Source: CBDCVO01 sp965223085
GTDB lineage: Bacteria; Pseudomonadota; Gammaproteobacteria; Ga0077536
DNA: 64,000 nucleotides
Direction: 5' to 3'
Assembly: GCA_965223085.1 (NCBI GenBank)
Contig: OZ244981.1
Location: forward strand, 3,038,001 to 3,102,000
Under the pieces are notes generated by a model. The model was not told the origin of the DNA and ran no database searches. It saw nothing but the letters and a program-made list of their open reading frames with translations. Of the stretch, positions 34,593 through 42,121 are shown piece after piece. The stretch's first letter is position 1. Each line of letters starts with the position of its first letter. The translations under genes and the position numbers were made by a program.

Positions 34593-35513
34593 ATGAAATT
34601 TGGCATTTCGCTCGTGGTTCGTGGCGCTGCGGCGCAAGCGGAGACGTTCGCGCGCATGGGGGACCACGCAGAAATGCAGCACTGGGATTGCCTCTGGGCT
34701 AGTGATCACCTCATCGTTCCACCGCTAAAAACAACGCGTTTCCCTGGCAGCGAGGACGGCCAAATTCCGGCTGCGTGGCGGCAAGGCTACTACCAGCCAT
34801 TTAGTGTTTTAAACTACCTCGCCGCGCACACTGAACGCGTACGCTTAGGGACGAGTGTTTTGATTTTGCCGATGCGCAATCCGATCGAAGTCGCAGCGCA
34901 AGTTGCGGAGCTGGACCAGCTCAGCCATGGCCGAGTAAATTTTGGTGTCGGCGTAGGTTGGTACCGCGAGGAGTTTGAAGCACTCGGGCATGACTTTTGC
35001 GACCGTGGTCAACGCACGGACGATGGTTTGCGAATAATTCAGGCTTTATGGAGTCGCACGCGGACGACAGTAACGGGACCGTATTATCATCTCGAGGATG
35101 TCGAGATGGCACCTAAACCGTGCCAAGCGCCGTATCCCCCGATTTATATCGGTGGTAATTCGCGGCTGGCGTTGGCGCGCGTGGCCCGTTATGGCGACGT
35201 ATGGCATCCGTTTAGAATGACGCCCGAGGAAGTGAACGCCGCACGGCCACACTTGCAGGCCGCTTTGAAGAAAGCAGGGCGCGCAGTTGCGGATTTCCCC
35301 ATAGCGCTGAAAATTCCACTGGTGTTCCAAGACGGTCCGCCTGCCGCCGGCCAATTCCCGAGTGTGGGGCGTGCGATGGACATCGTTGCCGGATTGCAGC
35401 GGTATGCTGAAGCGGGCGTGAGCGAATTCTGCTTTGATCTCGCCGCTGAAACCCTTCCGGTTGCGCTCGATACCATGACCCGCTTTAGTGAGGAAGTGAG
35501 AACTCGACTGTGA
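34593..35513 (+). CDS. LLM-class flavin/F420-dependent oxidoreductase
   Basis: A 306-residue luciferase-like oxidoreductase. Signatures: MKFGISLVVRG, WASDHLIVPP, 'RVRLGTSVLILPMRNPIEVAAQVAELDQLSHGR' (in part), FGVGVGWYREEFEALG, and YPPIYIGGNSRLALARVARYGD. It belongs to the TIGR03619-like group usually labelled F420-dependent. The start at 34593 is preceded by GGGGCAAGTT; an ATG at 34578 is in frame. It follows the MFS gene by 145 nt and precedes a cupin by 120 nt. Confidence 0.88.
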   Translation: MKFGISLVVRGAAAQAETFARMGDHAEMQHWDCLWASDHLIVPPLKTTRFPGSEDGQIPAAWRQGYYQPFSVLNYLAAHTERVRLGTSVLILPMRNPIEVAAQVAELDQLSHGRVNFGVGVGWYREEFEALGHDFCDRGQRTDDGLRIIQALWSRTRTTVTGPYYHLEDVEMAPKPCQAPYPPIYIGGNSRLALARVARYGDVWHPFRMTPEEVNAARPHLQAALKKAGRAVADFPIALKIPLVFQDGPPAAGQFPSVGRAMDIVAGLQRYAEAGVSEFCFDLAAETLPVALDTMTRFSEEVRTRL

Positions 35514-35633
35514 TGCGATGGCAGAGTCTGAGCGCAAGTTTCGATCGCGAGCACGGCTTGCAGGCGTGGGAACCATTTGTCTTGGCGTGCCACGTTTTAG
35601 CAACTCGCACAAAAAATAGAACGAGGAAGATAA

Positions 35634-36176
35634 ATGAGACGGTTTCGAAGAGTTGTTACCGGACATGATGATGTCGGCCGCTCGATCATCGCGCGCGATG
35701 ATCGGGTCCCCGTTAGCGCAGCGCCCGGGATGAACGGCGTCGAGCTCACACAGTTTTGGGGCTCTGACGCCACCATGGTGTACCCGGATGCCGGGGACGC
35801 TCAGCGCTTCACAACGTTTTTTGCCCCGGTTGGCGGATTTCGCTTCATCGAGTTCACCATTCCGCCGGACGAGCACACGACAATGCCAGCGCCCGATCCG
35901 GACACCGCCGCCGCCGATCTCGAGCACCGATTTCCAGGCCTCATGGCGACAATGGACCCCGATATCCCGGGCATGCATCGCTCAGCGACCGTCGATTTAA
36001 TCTACGTGGTATCCGGCCGAGTCGTGCTCGAACTCGACGACGGATCCAAAACCGAGCTTAATCCCAACGACGTCGTGGTGCAAAGCGGGACGATGCACGC
36101 GTGGCGGAATCCGTGGCATGACACCTGTCGGCTGATCGCAGTAATACTAGGCGCGCACTACAATGCGCGCAATTAA
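35634..36176 (+). CDS. Cupin-domain protein
   Basis: A 180-residue single-cupin protein with N-terminal arm. The barrel core is in the C-half: GMHRSATVDLIYVVSGRVVL, then DDGSKTELNPNDVVVQSGTMHAWRNP (split here), where His (MHRS), His (GTMHAW) and acidic residues could bind metal. This fold includes dioxygenases and isomerases, but many members are uncharacterised. The N-terminal 'RRVVTGHD...GRSII' resembles a family often beside aromatic catabolic genes. It is the fourth plus-strand gene in the 31.8-36.2 kb set. Confidence 0.75.
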   Translation: MRRFRRVVTGHDDVGRSIIARDDRVPVSAAPGMNGVELTQFWGSDATMVYPDAGDAQRFTTFFAPVGGFRFIEFTIPPDEHTTMPAPDPDTAAADLEHRFPGLMATMDPDIPGMHRSATVDLIYVVSGRVVLELDDGSKTELNPNDVVVQSGTMHAWRNPWHDTCRLIAVILGAHYNARN

Positions 36177-36210
36177 ACCTAGAATCCTCAGTTGACCGCT
36201 TCGAGCGAGC

Positions 36211-37224
36211 TTATAACTGCGGGATAACTTGCTCCCCAAACATGCGAATATCCTTCAAGGCTTCGTTTTGCGCAGGTTCGCCCAGTTGACGCATGCGTAG
36301 CATCAAATAGTCCGGTTGGATCTCTTCTTGCCACATTTTCAACTGTTCCAAGCACTGTTCGGGTGAGCCTGCGATCAAACGGTCTTTTGCGATCATCTCA
36401 AACGTTAATTCATCTTCATGTTTGACATCTTGCAAGTATTTGTCCGGTGCGTAGGCGCCGAATCCATAATACCAACGGTGGGTGACCATGGTCATCGCGC
36501 TTTTGTCGACACAGGTTTGCCAGGAATCGCCGATCACACAATCACGCATAAGACACACGTATGGTTTACGGCCAACTTCTGCAGCAGCCTCTCGATACTG
36601 TCGGGTATATTCTCTAATAACGGGTAAGGATTGAATCGGATCCGCGATCCAGCCGTCAGCTAGTCGCCCTGCGCGCGCGATGCCTTGCGGTACCCAAGCT
36701 GCGAGCCAGATCGGTGGACCGCCTTGCTGGTAGGGCGTCGGGGTGACGCGCACGTTATCGATTTTGTGATATTTGCTGGGATGGCTGAAAGCTTCACCGG
36801 TCCAAGCTTTGCGGCAAACCTCTACGACTTCTTCAGTGCGACCGACACGCTGCTTGATGTTGACACCAAAAGCATCGAAGTCACCGGGTTGGTAGGCGAT
36901 CCCGGCAGCCATGACAAAGCGTCCTTTTGTTGCTTGGTCGACGACTGCAATGTCTTCGGCGAGGCGTATTGGATGGTAGAGTGGCGCCAACAACACGCAA
37001 GTCCCCACTTTGATCGTCTGCGTGCGCATACCGACTAGTCCGGCCATTAGTACGGGTGCCGGCAGATATCCATCTTCTTGTTGGTGGTGTTCGGTAAAGA
37101 AAAAACCATCGAAACCTGACGCTTCACAGACGATTGCTTGCTCTATGATCTCATCGATCAGACGGGCGACGTGTTCGCCTTTTGGGGGATCTTGGGTGCA
37201 CGGAAAATAACCGACGGGTAGCAT
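36211..37224 (-). CDS. LLM-class flavin-dependent oxidoreductase
   Basis: A 337-residue luciferase-like oxidoreductase. It contains FFFTEHHQQEDGYLPAP, 'VGTCVLLAPLYHPIRLAEDIAVVD' (in part), 'GRFVMAAGIAYQPGDFDAFG', and PIWLAAWVPQGIARAGRLAD. The layout is nearer to bacterial luciferase-like FMN monooxygenases than the 34.6 kb gene. It converges on the cupin gene with a 34 nt gap, so it is not in the same transcript. Cofactor and substrate unknown. Confidence 0.87.
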   Translation of the reverse strand: MLPVGYFPCTQDPPKGEHVARLIDEIIEQAIVCEASGFDGFFFTEHHQQEDGYLPAPVLMAGLVGMRTQTIKVGTCVLLAPLYHPIRLAEDIAVVDQATKGRFVMAAGIAYQPGDFDAFGVNIKQRVGRTEEVVEVCRKAWTGEAFSHPSKYHKIDNVRVTPTPYQQGGPPIWLAAWVPQGIARAGRLADGWIADPIQSLPVIREYTRQYREAAAEVGRKPYVCLMRDCVIGDSWQTCVDKSAMTMVTHRWYYGFGAYAPDKYLQDVKHEDELTFEMIAKDRLIAGSPEQCLEQLKMWQEEIQPDYLMLRMRQLGEPAQNEALKDIRMFGEQVIPQL

Positions 37225-37292
37225 CGCGCGTCTCCTGATTGATATTATCTAAAGCCTACCTCGCTCCAATCGCGAACGCGACCGCTGAGAGG

Positions 37293-37399
37293 CTAAGCCA
37301 GATAGCGCACGAGGCGTCAACTGCGTTTTGCCAGTAACTCGAGATAACGGGTATTTTTCATGAGTCGGCAGCCACGGTGCTCGTGCGATATCCGGGCTA
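37293..37399 (+). repeat. Dispersed repeat B, copy 2, with terminal inverted repeats
   Basis: A ~107 bp intergenic element. The left end (CTAAGCCAGATAGCGCACGAG, 37293 onward, here split in use) and the reverse complement of the right end (GTAGCCCGGATATCGCACGAG) match at about 16 of 20 bases. The inside shares GCACGAGGCG, GCCAGTA and TTTCATGAGTC with 1202-1261 at identical spacing. Right-end bases GTGCGATATCCGGGCTA recur at 41154 with one change. It sits in the 244 nt gap between an LLM gene and the TonB receptor's 3' end. The size and ends are like a non-autonomous mobile repeat, but no target duplication is confirmed. Confidence 0.5.
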
Positions 37400-37468
37400 C
37401 GCGATTCGCGCAACGATGAAAACGGCAACGCTTAACGCCCACCACTGAGGTTCGAGATCGCGAACGAT

Positions 37469-39535
37469 TTAGCGACCGAAGTTGTAACGCACCGATAAAC
37501 CACCGTAAACGTTACGTTCGGGTGCGGGCTCGAAATTGCGCCCGCCGAATGCGTTTAGCACGACGTTTTGATTGTAGTCTTCGTTGAACAAATTGTTGAT
37601 ACCAAAAAACGGTGTGATTTGCCCGTGCGCATAATCGATCGCGTAGCCCAGGTAGACGCTTGCGACCTCATAAGCGTCGTTTTCAACCGTATTGTTGTTG
37701 TTGGCATAAAAACGGCCGACGTGCTGCATATTCCATTTGGCGAAGAAACCGTTGGGGTGCTGATAGGCGAGTTCGGCGAAAAATTGGTGCTCTGGATGCC
37801 CCGGGAGGCGCCCGCCTTCCGCCGCAGGGTTGGAATCGAATCTATCAAATTCGAAATCGGCGTAGCTATAAGCCACGCTGAGATCTAAGCCCTGAAATAC
37901 GTTAATAACCAACGCGGCTTCCGCCCCGGTGCGTTCCGTGTCCGCGTTGTGAAATTCGCCGCGAGTACCGGTCGTTGTGACGTTAGTAATTTCGTCTTCG
38001 GTCTCCATGTAGAATACTGCTGCATCGTAGCGCACGCGATCCCATAAGATTCCCCGTACACCGATTTCGTAACTATCCGTGGTTTGCGGTGAGACGTTGT
38101 CGAAACCGCCTAAAGATACGGGTGGGCCGGTGCGCGCATTTCTTGCCGGTCGACCGAGCTCGGTGAACGTCGGGGTTTCGAATGCCGTCGCGTAGTTCGC
38201 ATAAATACTTAGCGCGGGCGCGGGATGGTAGACGACGCCGACCATGGGATTAAATTCATCGAACTCTAGCTTGGTTGACTGGTCGGCGTTGCTCAAGAAC
38301 AGATCGTCGACTTCGAGATCAATCATGTCGTAGCGACCGCCAAGGACGAAGTCAATCGTTTCCGTGACGGCGAATTCGTTTTGAAAGAAAACGCCGATCG
38401 CATCCGCTTGTTCGGTTTGATCGAAAACCAACGGGCCTTTCAAGCCGCGCTGATTAATAAATCGTTGACGATCGTCTTCTTGGGATTCGATGTCGACGCC
38501 GATCGTGAAACGGTTTTGATGGCCTAATAACGGCGCATCGTAGCTATACTGCACACCACCACCAACGAAAAAACGTTCAAATTCGACAATGGCGTCACCG
38601 CCGAAACCGAGTTTCCCGGAGAAGTCGCGCCACAAAACATAGTTGCGCGCACTCAGGTGATGGTGTTGACCGAAATCGCGTTCGTAAACCCAGCCAAATT
38701 TTTGTTGATTGAAAGCCTCACCGGCGTCAAAACTCAGGTTGTTGCGCCACGCTTGGCGCCGATCAGCGCTGATTAAGGCGGGGGATAGACCGCCGGGATC
38801 GTCCGCTAGTGGCGAATCTACGGCGTTGATAACCCATTGCAGGGTAGCGCCGTCGGCAAAGGTGTAACGAAATTTGCTATTGACGAGATATTGCTCGACG
38901 GCGGTATGGCGGCGGTAGCCATCAAATCCGAGGTAAGAACCGCTGACGATGTAATTTAAAGCGCCCAGCTGACCGCCCGTTTTGATTTGATATTTGCCAA
39001 AATCGTATTCTCCTAAGCTTATGCGTGCGGCGACGAACGCTTGTTCTGGTCCGTCTTCGGTATGAATGTTGATCACCCCGCCGGCAGAAGAACCGTATAA
39101 CGCGGATGCGGGCCCGCGAATCACCTCAATACGATCTGCCGAGCCCAAGTCGATGTCGTCCAGTTGGCCTTGGCCGTCGGTGACTGTCCCGGGAATACCA
39201 TCGACGAAGATCTTCACACCGCGGGTGCCGAAGTTGGCGCGTGCGCCAAAGCCGCGCACGGAAATGCGTAAATCTTGCGCGAAGTTATAGCGATCTTGAA
39301 AGAACACACCGGGTACTCGGCCGAGGGCTTCGTCCAGGGCGATTTGTTGCTGTTGTTGAATCGCGTCACGATTCACGGCAGAGACTGCCATGGGAACGCG
39401 CGCGATGTTTTTCTCAACTCGAGTCGCCGTAACGATCACTTCTTCTTGCGCGGTGGAGGCCGCGCAAGACCAACTCAAGCACAAACTGGCGATCGCAACG
39501 CGACCGATCCGCGGGAGTATTGTTGTGCGTAGCAT
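37469..39535 (-). CDS. TonB-dependent outer-membrane receptor
   Basis: A 688-residue receptor: signal peptide (about 1-29), then a TonB-box-like EEVIVTATR at 31-39, a plug domain (DALGRVPGVFFQDRYN region, RISVRGFGARANFG, IEVIRGPASALYGSSAGGVINI in parts) and a 22-strand barrel with aromatic-rich strands up to the C-terminal RYNFGR. Such receptors import siderophores, vitamin B12, heme or carbohydrates using TonB energy. The ligand cannot be read here. No riboswitch or clear Fur site is visible in the 200 nt upstream (39536-39747). Confidence 0.93.
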   Translation of the reverse strand: MLRTTILPRIGRVAIASLCLSWSCAASTAQEEVIVTATRVEKNIARVPMAVSAVNRDAIQQQQQIALDEALGRVPGVFFQDRYNFAQDLRISVRGFGARANFGTRGVKIFVDGIPGTVTDGQGQLDDIDLGSADRIEVIRGPASALYGSSAGGVINIHTEDGPEQAFVAARISLGEYDFGKYQIKTGGQLGALNYIVSGSYLGFDGYRRHTAVEQYLVNSKFRYTFADGATLQWVINAVDSPLADDPGGLSPALISADRRQAWRNNLSFDAGEAFNQQKFGWVYERDFGQHHHLSARNYVLWRDFSGKLGFGGDAIVEFERFFVGGGVQYSYDAPLLGHQNRFTIGVDIESQEDDRQRFINQRGLKGPLVFDQTEQADAIGVFFQNEFAVTETIDFVLGGRYDMIDLEVDDLFLSNADQSTKLEFDEFNPMVGVVYHPAPALSIYANYATAFETPTFTELGRPARNARTGPPVSLGGFDNVSPQTTDSYEIGVRGILWDRVRYDAAVFYMETEDEITNVTTTGTRGEFHNADTERTGAEAALVINVFQGLDLSVAYSYADFEFDRFDSNPAAEGGRLPGHPEHQFFAELAYQHPNGFFAKWNMQHVGRFYANNNNTVENDAYEVASVYLGYAIDYAHGQITPFFGINNLFNEDYNQNVVLNAFGGRNFEPAPERNVYGGLSVRYNFGR

Positions 39536-39747
39536 CAGGATCCTATTTTCTTAGTTATGAGGTTGGTGGCGTGATACGTGCTCTCTGTGTCGTATCCGGC
39601 CCTGTCGCTGGGACGTTACGCAAGAATCATGCACACGATGATCGATATGGTAAGTATTTGGATTTCTTGTTGTTTTATCTCACGAGTTGATGCGGCGGCG
39701 GAGATTTCGAGCGGGGACGGTTGATATCATCCAGCGACGGCGCGAGC

Positions 39748-40485
39748 ATGGTCGATATGCACCGAATTATTTTCCACCTTGTCGGCGTGAGTCTGTTGGT
39801 TCTCGGCGGCTGGGCGGCTGCGGAGACGGATCTCTCGATGGCAAAACAAAAACTCTTGCAAGAAATCCGGCGTGATTTTATCGCGACAGCGCACTATACC
39901 GGCGTACGCGAGATGCGCGATTCGGTCTCGGCAGCGTTGACGGCGGTGCCACGTGAGTATTTTGTTACCGAATCTAAGCAGCCGTGGGCCTACCTCAACC
40001 GACCGTTGCCGATCGGGCACGGACAAACCATTTCACAACCTTTTATTGTGGCGCTGATGACGGAATTACTGGATCTGCAGGCCGGTCATCGCGTGCTCGA
40101 AATCGGCACTGGCTCAGGCTATCAAGCGGCGGTCCTCGCAGAAATCGTCGCGGAAGTCTACTCGGTCGAAATTATTCCGGAGTTAGCGGTGCAGGCCGAG
40201 CGGCGTCTAGAGGGTCTCGGTTACCGTGCGGTGCGCATTCGTGTTGGCGACGGCAACTTGGGTTGGCCGGAATACGCGCCATTTGATCGTATCATCGTCA
40301 CGGCGGCGGGGCGCTTGCCGAGTTTGCTCGTCGCGCAACTCGCTCCGGGAGGACGCTTAGTGATCCCCATAGTCAACGGCGATGGTGCGCAGATGCTGAC
40401 GGTAATTACTAAGCGTCTCGACGGTGCGGTGACAGAAACAGCGAAGTTGCCAGTAAGATTCGTACCGCTAACCGGCGCGAATTAA
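39748..40485 (+). CDS. Exported protein-L-isoaspartate O-methyltransferase-like protein
   Basis: A 245-residue PCMT-type methyltransferase that normally repairs L-isoaspartyl damage using SAM. Motifs: PREYFV, PLPIGHGQTISQPFIVALMTELL (in part), the SAM-binding VLEIGTGSGYQAAVLAE, and RIRVGDGNLGWPEYAPFDRIIVTAA (in part). It has an N-terminal hydrophobic segment (IIFHLVGVSLLVLGGWAAAE) that reads as a signal peptide, which is unusual for an enzyme needing SAM. Starts at 39757 and 39721 are alternatives. It is divergent from the TonB receptor. Confidence 0.85.
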   Translation: MVDMHRIIFHLVGVSLLVLGGWAAAETDLSMAKQKLLQEIRRDFIATAHYTGVREMRDSVSAALTAVPREYFVTESKQPWAYLNRPLPIGHGQTISQPFIVALMTELLDLQAGHRVLEIGTGSGYQAAVLAEIVAEVYSVEIIPELAVQAERRLEGLGYRAVRIRVGDGNLGWPEYAPFDRIIVTAAGRLPSLLVAQLAPGGRLVIPIVNGDGAQMLTVITKRLDGAVTETAKLPVRFVPLTGAN

Positions 40486-40589
40486 GTCTCGGTTTGCAAG
40501 GCGTCCCGACCATTCGTGAGCGGCTCAAATCTGCTTGATGACGTAGGCGGCCGTGCCATCCTGACTGAGATATGAACGTAGATAGTAAT

Positions 40590-40604
40590 TGAGAATGATT
40601 TAGC
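40590..40604 (+). promoter_or_regulatory. Weak Fur-box-like sequence
   Basis: TGAGAATGATTTAGC matches the 7-1-7 Fur consensus at about 10 of 14 positions, lying about 110 nt before the iron-sulfur protein gene. The match could be chance in an AT-rich leader. The rest of this 226 nt gap shows nothing else. Confidence 0.22.
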
Positions 40605-40711
40605 GCTTTTTATGTTGATTTGTTGCGGTAGTTACGATGTCGAAACTGTACATTAGCCTGTATGAGCCGCTAACATTAGGTCTTAATCTTTAATCACCAC
40701 AGAGGTTGCAT

Positions 40712-41038
40712 ATGAGTGCATTAATTTCTCGTCGGATTTTCTTTAGGCGTACGATCGGTGGCGCGGTATTACTGTGCAGCGGAAGTCAGTTGGCGTTCGG
40801 CGAAGACATGGCCAAGGTCGATGAGAACGGTGCGCAAGCAACTGGTTTGGGTTATAAACACGATGGTGCTAGTGTTGATACGGCGAAGTTTGCTCGCTAC
40901 GAAGCCGGGCAAACGTGCGGCAACTGCCAACTTTACACCGGCGCGGCGGGCAGCGAATGGGGTCCGTGTGGGATCTTTCCTGGCAAGGCCGTGAATGCAA
41001 ATGGTTGGTGCAGCGCGTGGGTGAAAAAAGCCGGCTGA
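40712..41038 (+). CDS. High-potential iron-sulfur protein (HiPIP)
   Basis: A 108-residue small electron carrier with a Tat-type signal (SRRIFFRRTIGGAVLL, twin arginine) and the HiPIP cysteine set Cys69-x2-Cys72-x13-Cys86-x13-Cys100 (QTCGNCQLY; GPCGIFPG; WCSAW). HiPIPs shuttle electrons in the periplasm, often to photosynthetic or terminal oxidase systems; which partner applies here is unknown. The start at 40712 has AGAGGT upstream. A perfect terminator follows the gene. Confidence 0.92.
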   Translation: MSALISRRIFFRRTIGGAVLLCSGSQLAFGEDMAKVDENGAQATGLGYKHDGASVDTAKFARYEAGQTCGNCQLYTGAAGSEWGPCGIFPGKAVNANGWCSAWVKKAG

Positions 41039-41076
41039 GTAATGACACGCGCACGGCGATGTCTAATCGAGTGGCG

Positions 41077-41105
41077 AGGCGGTGTGGAAACACACCGCCT
41101 TTTTT
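41077..41105 (+). terminator. Intrinsic terminator
   Basis: A 10 bp perfect stem AGGCGGTGTG / CACACCGCCT closed by a GAAA tetraloop and followed by six T. It ends the HiPIP transcript, about 40 nt after its stop codon. Confidence 0.95.
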
Positions 41106-41146
41106 GCATCCAGCAATCTGCCGGGACTTAGGCAAACATAGCGCGC

Positions 41147-41172
41147 GCCTCGTGCGACATCCGGGCTAGCCC
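41147..41172 (-). repeat. Dispersed repeat B, partial copy (right-end type)
   Basis: The sequence CCTCGTGCGACATCCGGGCTAG matches the right end of the 37 kb element (CTCGTGCGATATCCGGGCTAC) with about 2 changes. No left partner is visible next to it, so it may be a fragment. It lies 20 nt past the terminator and before the cupin gene. Confidence 0.45.
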
Positions 41173-41227
41173 CGTAAGTTAGACGGCCGCGGTCGGCGAC
41201 AAGTGATCTCATTTTGGAGGGGGAAGC

Positions 41228-41518
41228 GTGAACTCGAAAAGCGCACTCGCACATGCCAACGTCCAGCTCGATACTGCGCGTGTTAAAGTCACCGAATGGC
41301 GTTTCCCGCCGAACTCCGAGACTGGTTGGCATCGGCATGCCTACGACTACCTCGTCGTACCGATCACGGGCGGGCGTTTGTTACTCGAGTCAGCGGACGC
41401 TAGCGCGGAAGCCGAGTTGGTGCCGGGGCAATCCTATAGCCGTGAAGTCGGCGTTGAACACAACGTTATTAATGTTTGCGATGAGACAGTTACGTTTGTC
41501 GAGATCGAACTGAAATGA
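41228..41518 (+). CDS. Small cupin-domain protein
   Basis: A 96-residue single-domain cupin. The motif ETGWHRHAYDYLVVPITGG has two histidines (WHRH) and the later GVEHNV another, consistent with a metal-binding barrel. Start is a GTG at 41228, preceded by GGAGGGGG. The ATGA overlap with the next gene shows the two are co-translated. Function unknown. Confidence 0.8.
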   Translation: MNSKSALAHANVQLDTARVKVTEWRFPPNSETGWHRHAYDYLVVPITGGRLLLESADASAEAELVPGQSYSREVGVEHNVINVCDETVTFVEIELK

Positions 41519-41922
41519 GCGGTGATTGGCGTGGCGTGCGGGTCATCCGTCTTCTCGGCCTCGGCGTGTGCTGCGTTGTGGGCCATGTCGCCGTTGTTCA
41601 GAATGCGGCCGGGGCGACCGGTGGTGAGGGATATACTCACACAGACTGCGCGGCGTATTTCTTCGCTACCGCCCACGCGAAAGGCATCACCCACTACGAC
41701 CAGGCTTATACCTCAGGCGAGTATCTGATGAATCTCGCGATCTTGGCACAAGGGCGGTCCGCGGCCAGTGCGGCACTCGACGCTGCCTCGGCGCACCTGT
41801 ATCAGGTGATCGAACACGATTGGGCTAATGTAGCGCGACTCGACGAACAGTATGCAGTGCTATGCGAAGACTTGGTGTTGACGGAACAACGCCGGCGGCG
41901 GACCGCTCCGTCGCTCGATTAG
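41515..41922 (+). CDS. Hypothetical exported protein
   Basis: A 135-residue protein I do not recognise. The N-terminus (RVIRLLGLGVCCVVGHVAVVQNAAGA) looks like a signal peptide, and the mature part has two cysteines (TDCAAYF near 45; VLCEDLV near 117) that may pair, with mostly helical content. It overlaps the cupin by 4 nt. The convergent gap after it (199 nt) holds a 9 bp inverted repeat (TTAAGAAAA ... TTTTCTTAA) but no gene. Confidence 0.6.
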   Translation: MSGDWRGVRVIRLLGLGVCCVVGHVAVVQNAAGATGGEGYTHTDCAAYFFATAHAKGITHYDQAYTSGEYLMNLAILAQGRSAASAALDAASAHLYQVIEHDWANVARLDEQYAVLCEDLVLTEQRRRRTAPSLD

Positions 41923-42121
41923 GCGCTTTAAGAAAAACTGCGGAGGCCGTCTACCGCGTCGCGTGCTCGCCCACTCCTCGCCCATCTAAGTGATATGTCT
42001 CGTCGTTCGCCGGGTGGTTCCTTGCAGTCGACCTTCCTCGCGACGTTTTCTTAAGGCTCCTAGCCCCATGCGCTTGCTGCGTTCGACGAACGTTTTCTCG
42101 TCTGCATTGTTCGCGCTGCGG

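Noticed and set aside
35046..35978. Minus-strand open frame of 310 codons
   Set aside because: Antisense to the LLM and cupin genes, both with clear family motifs; its own translation is low-complexity and motif-free.
39536..39747. Possible cobalamin or other riboswitch before the TonB receptor
   Set aside because: The conserved cobalamin-box and other aptamer core words are not present on the receptor's strand.
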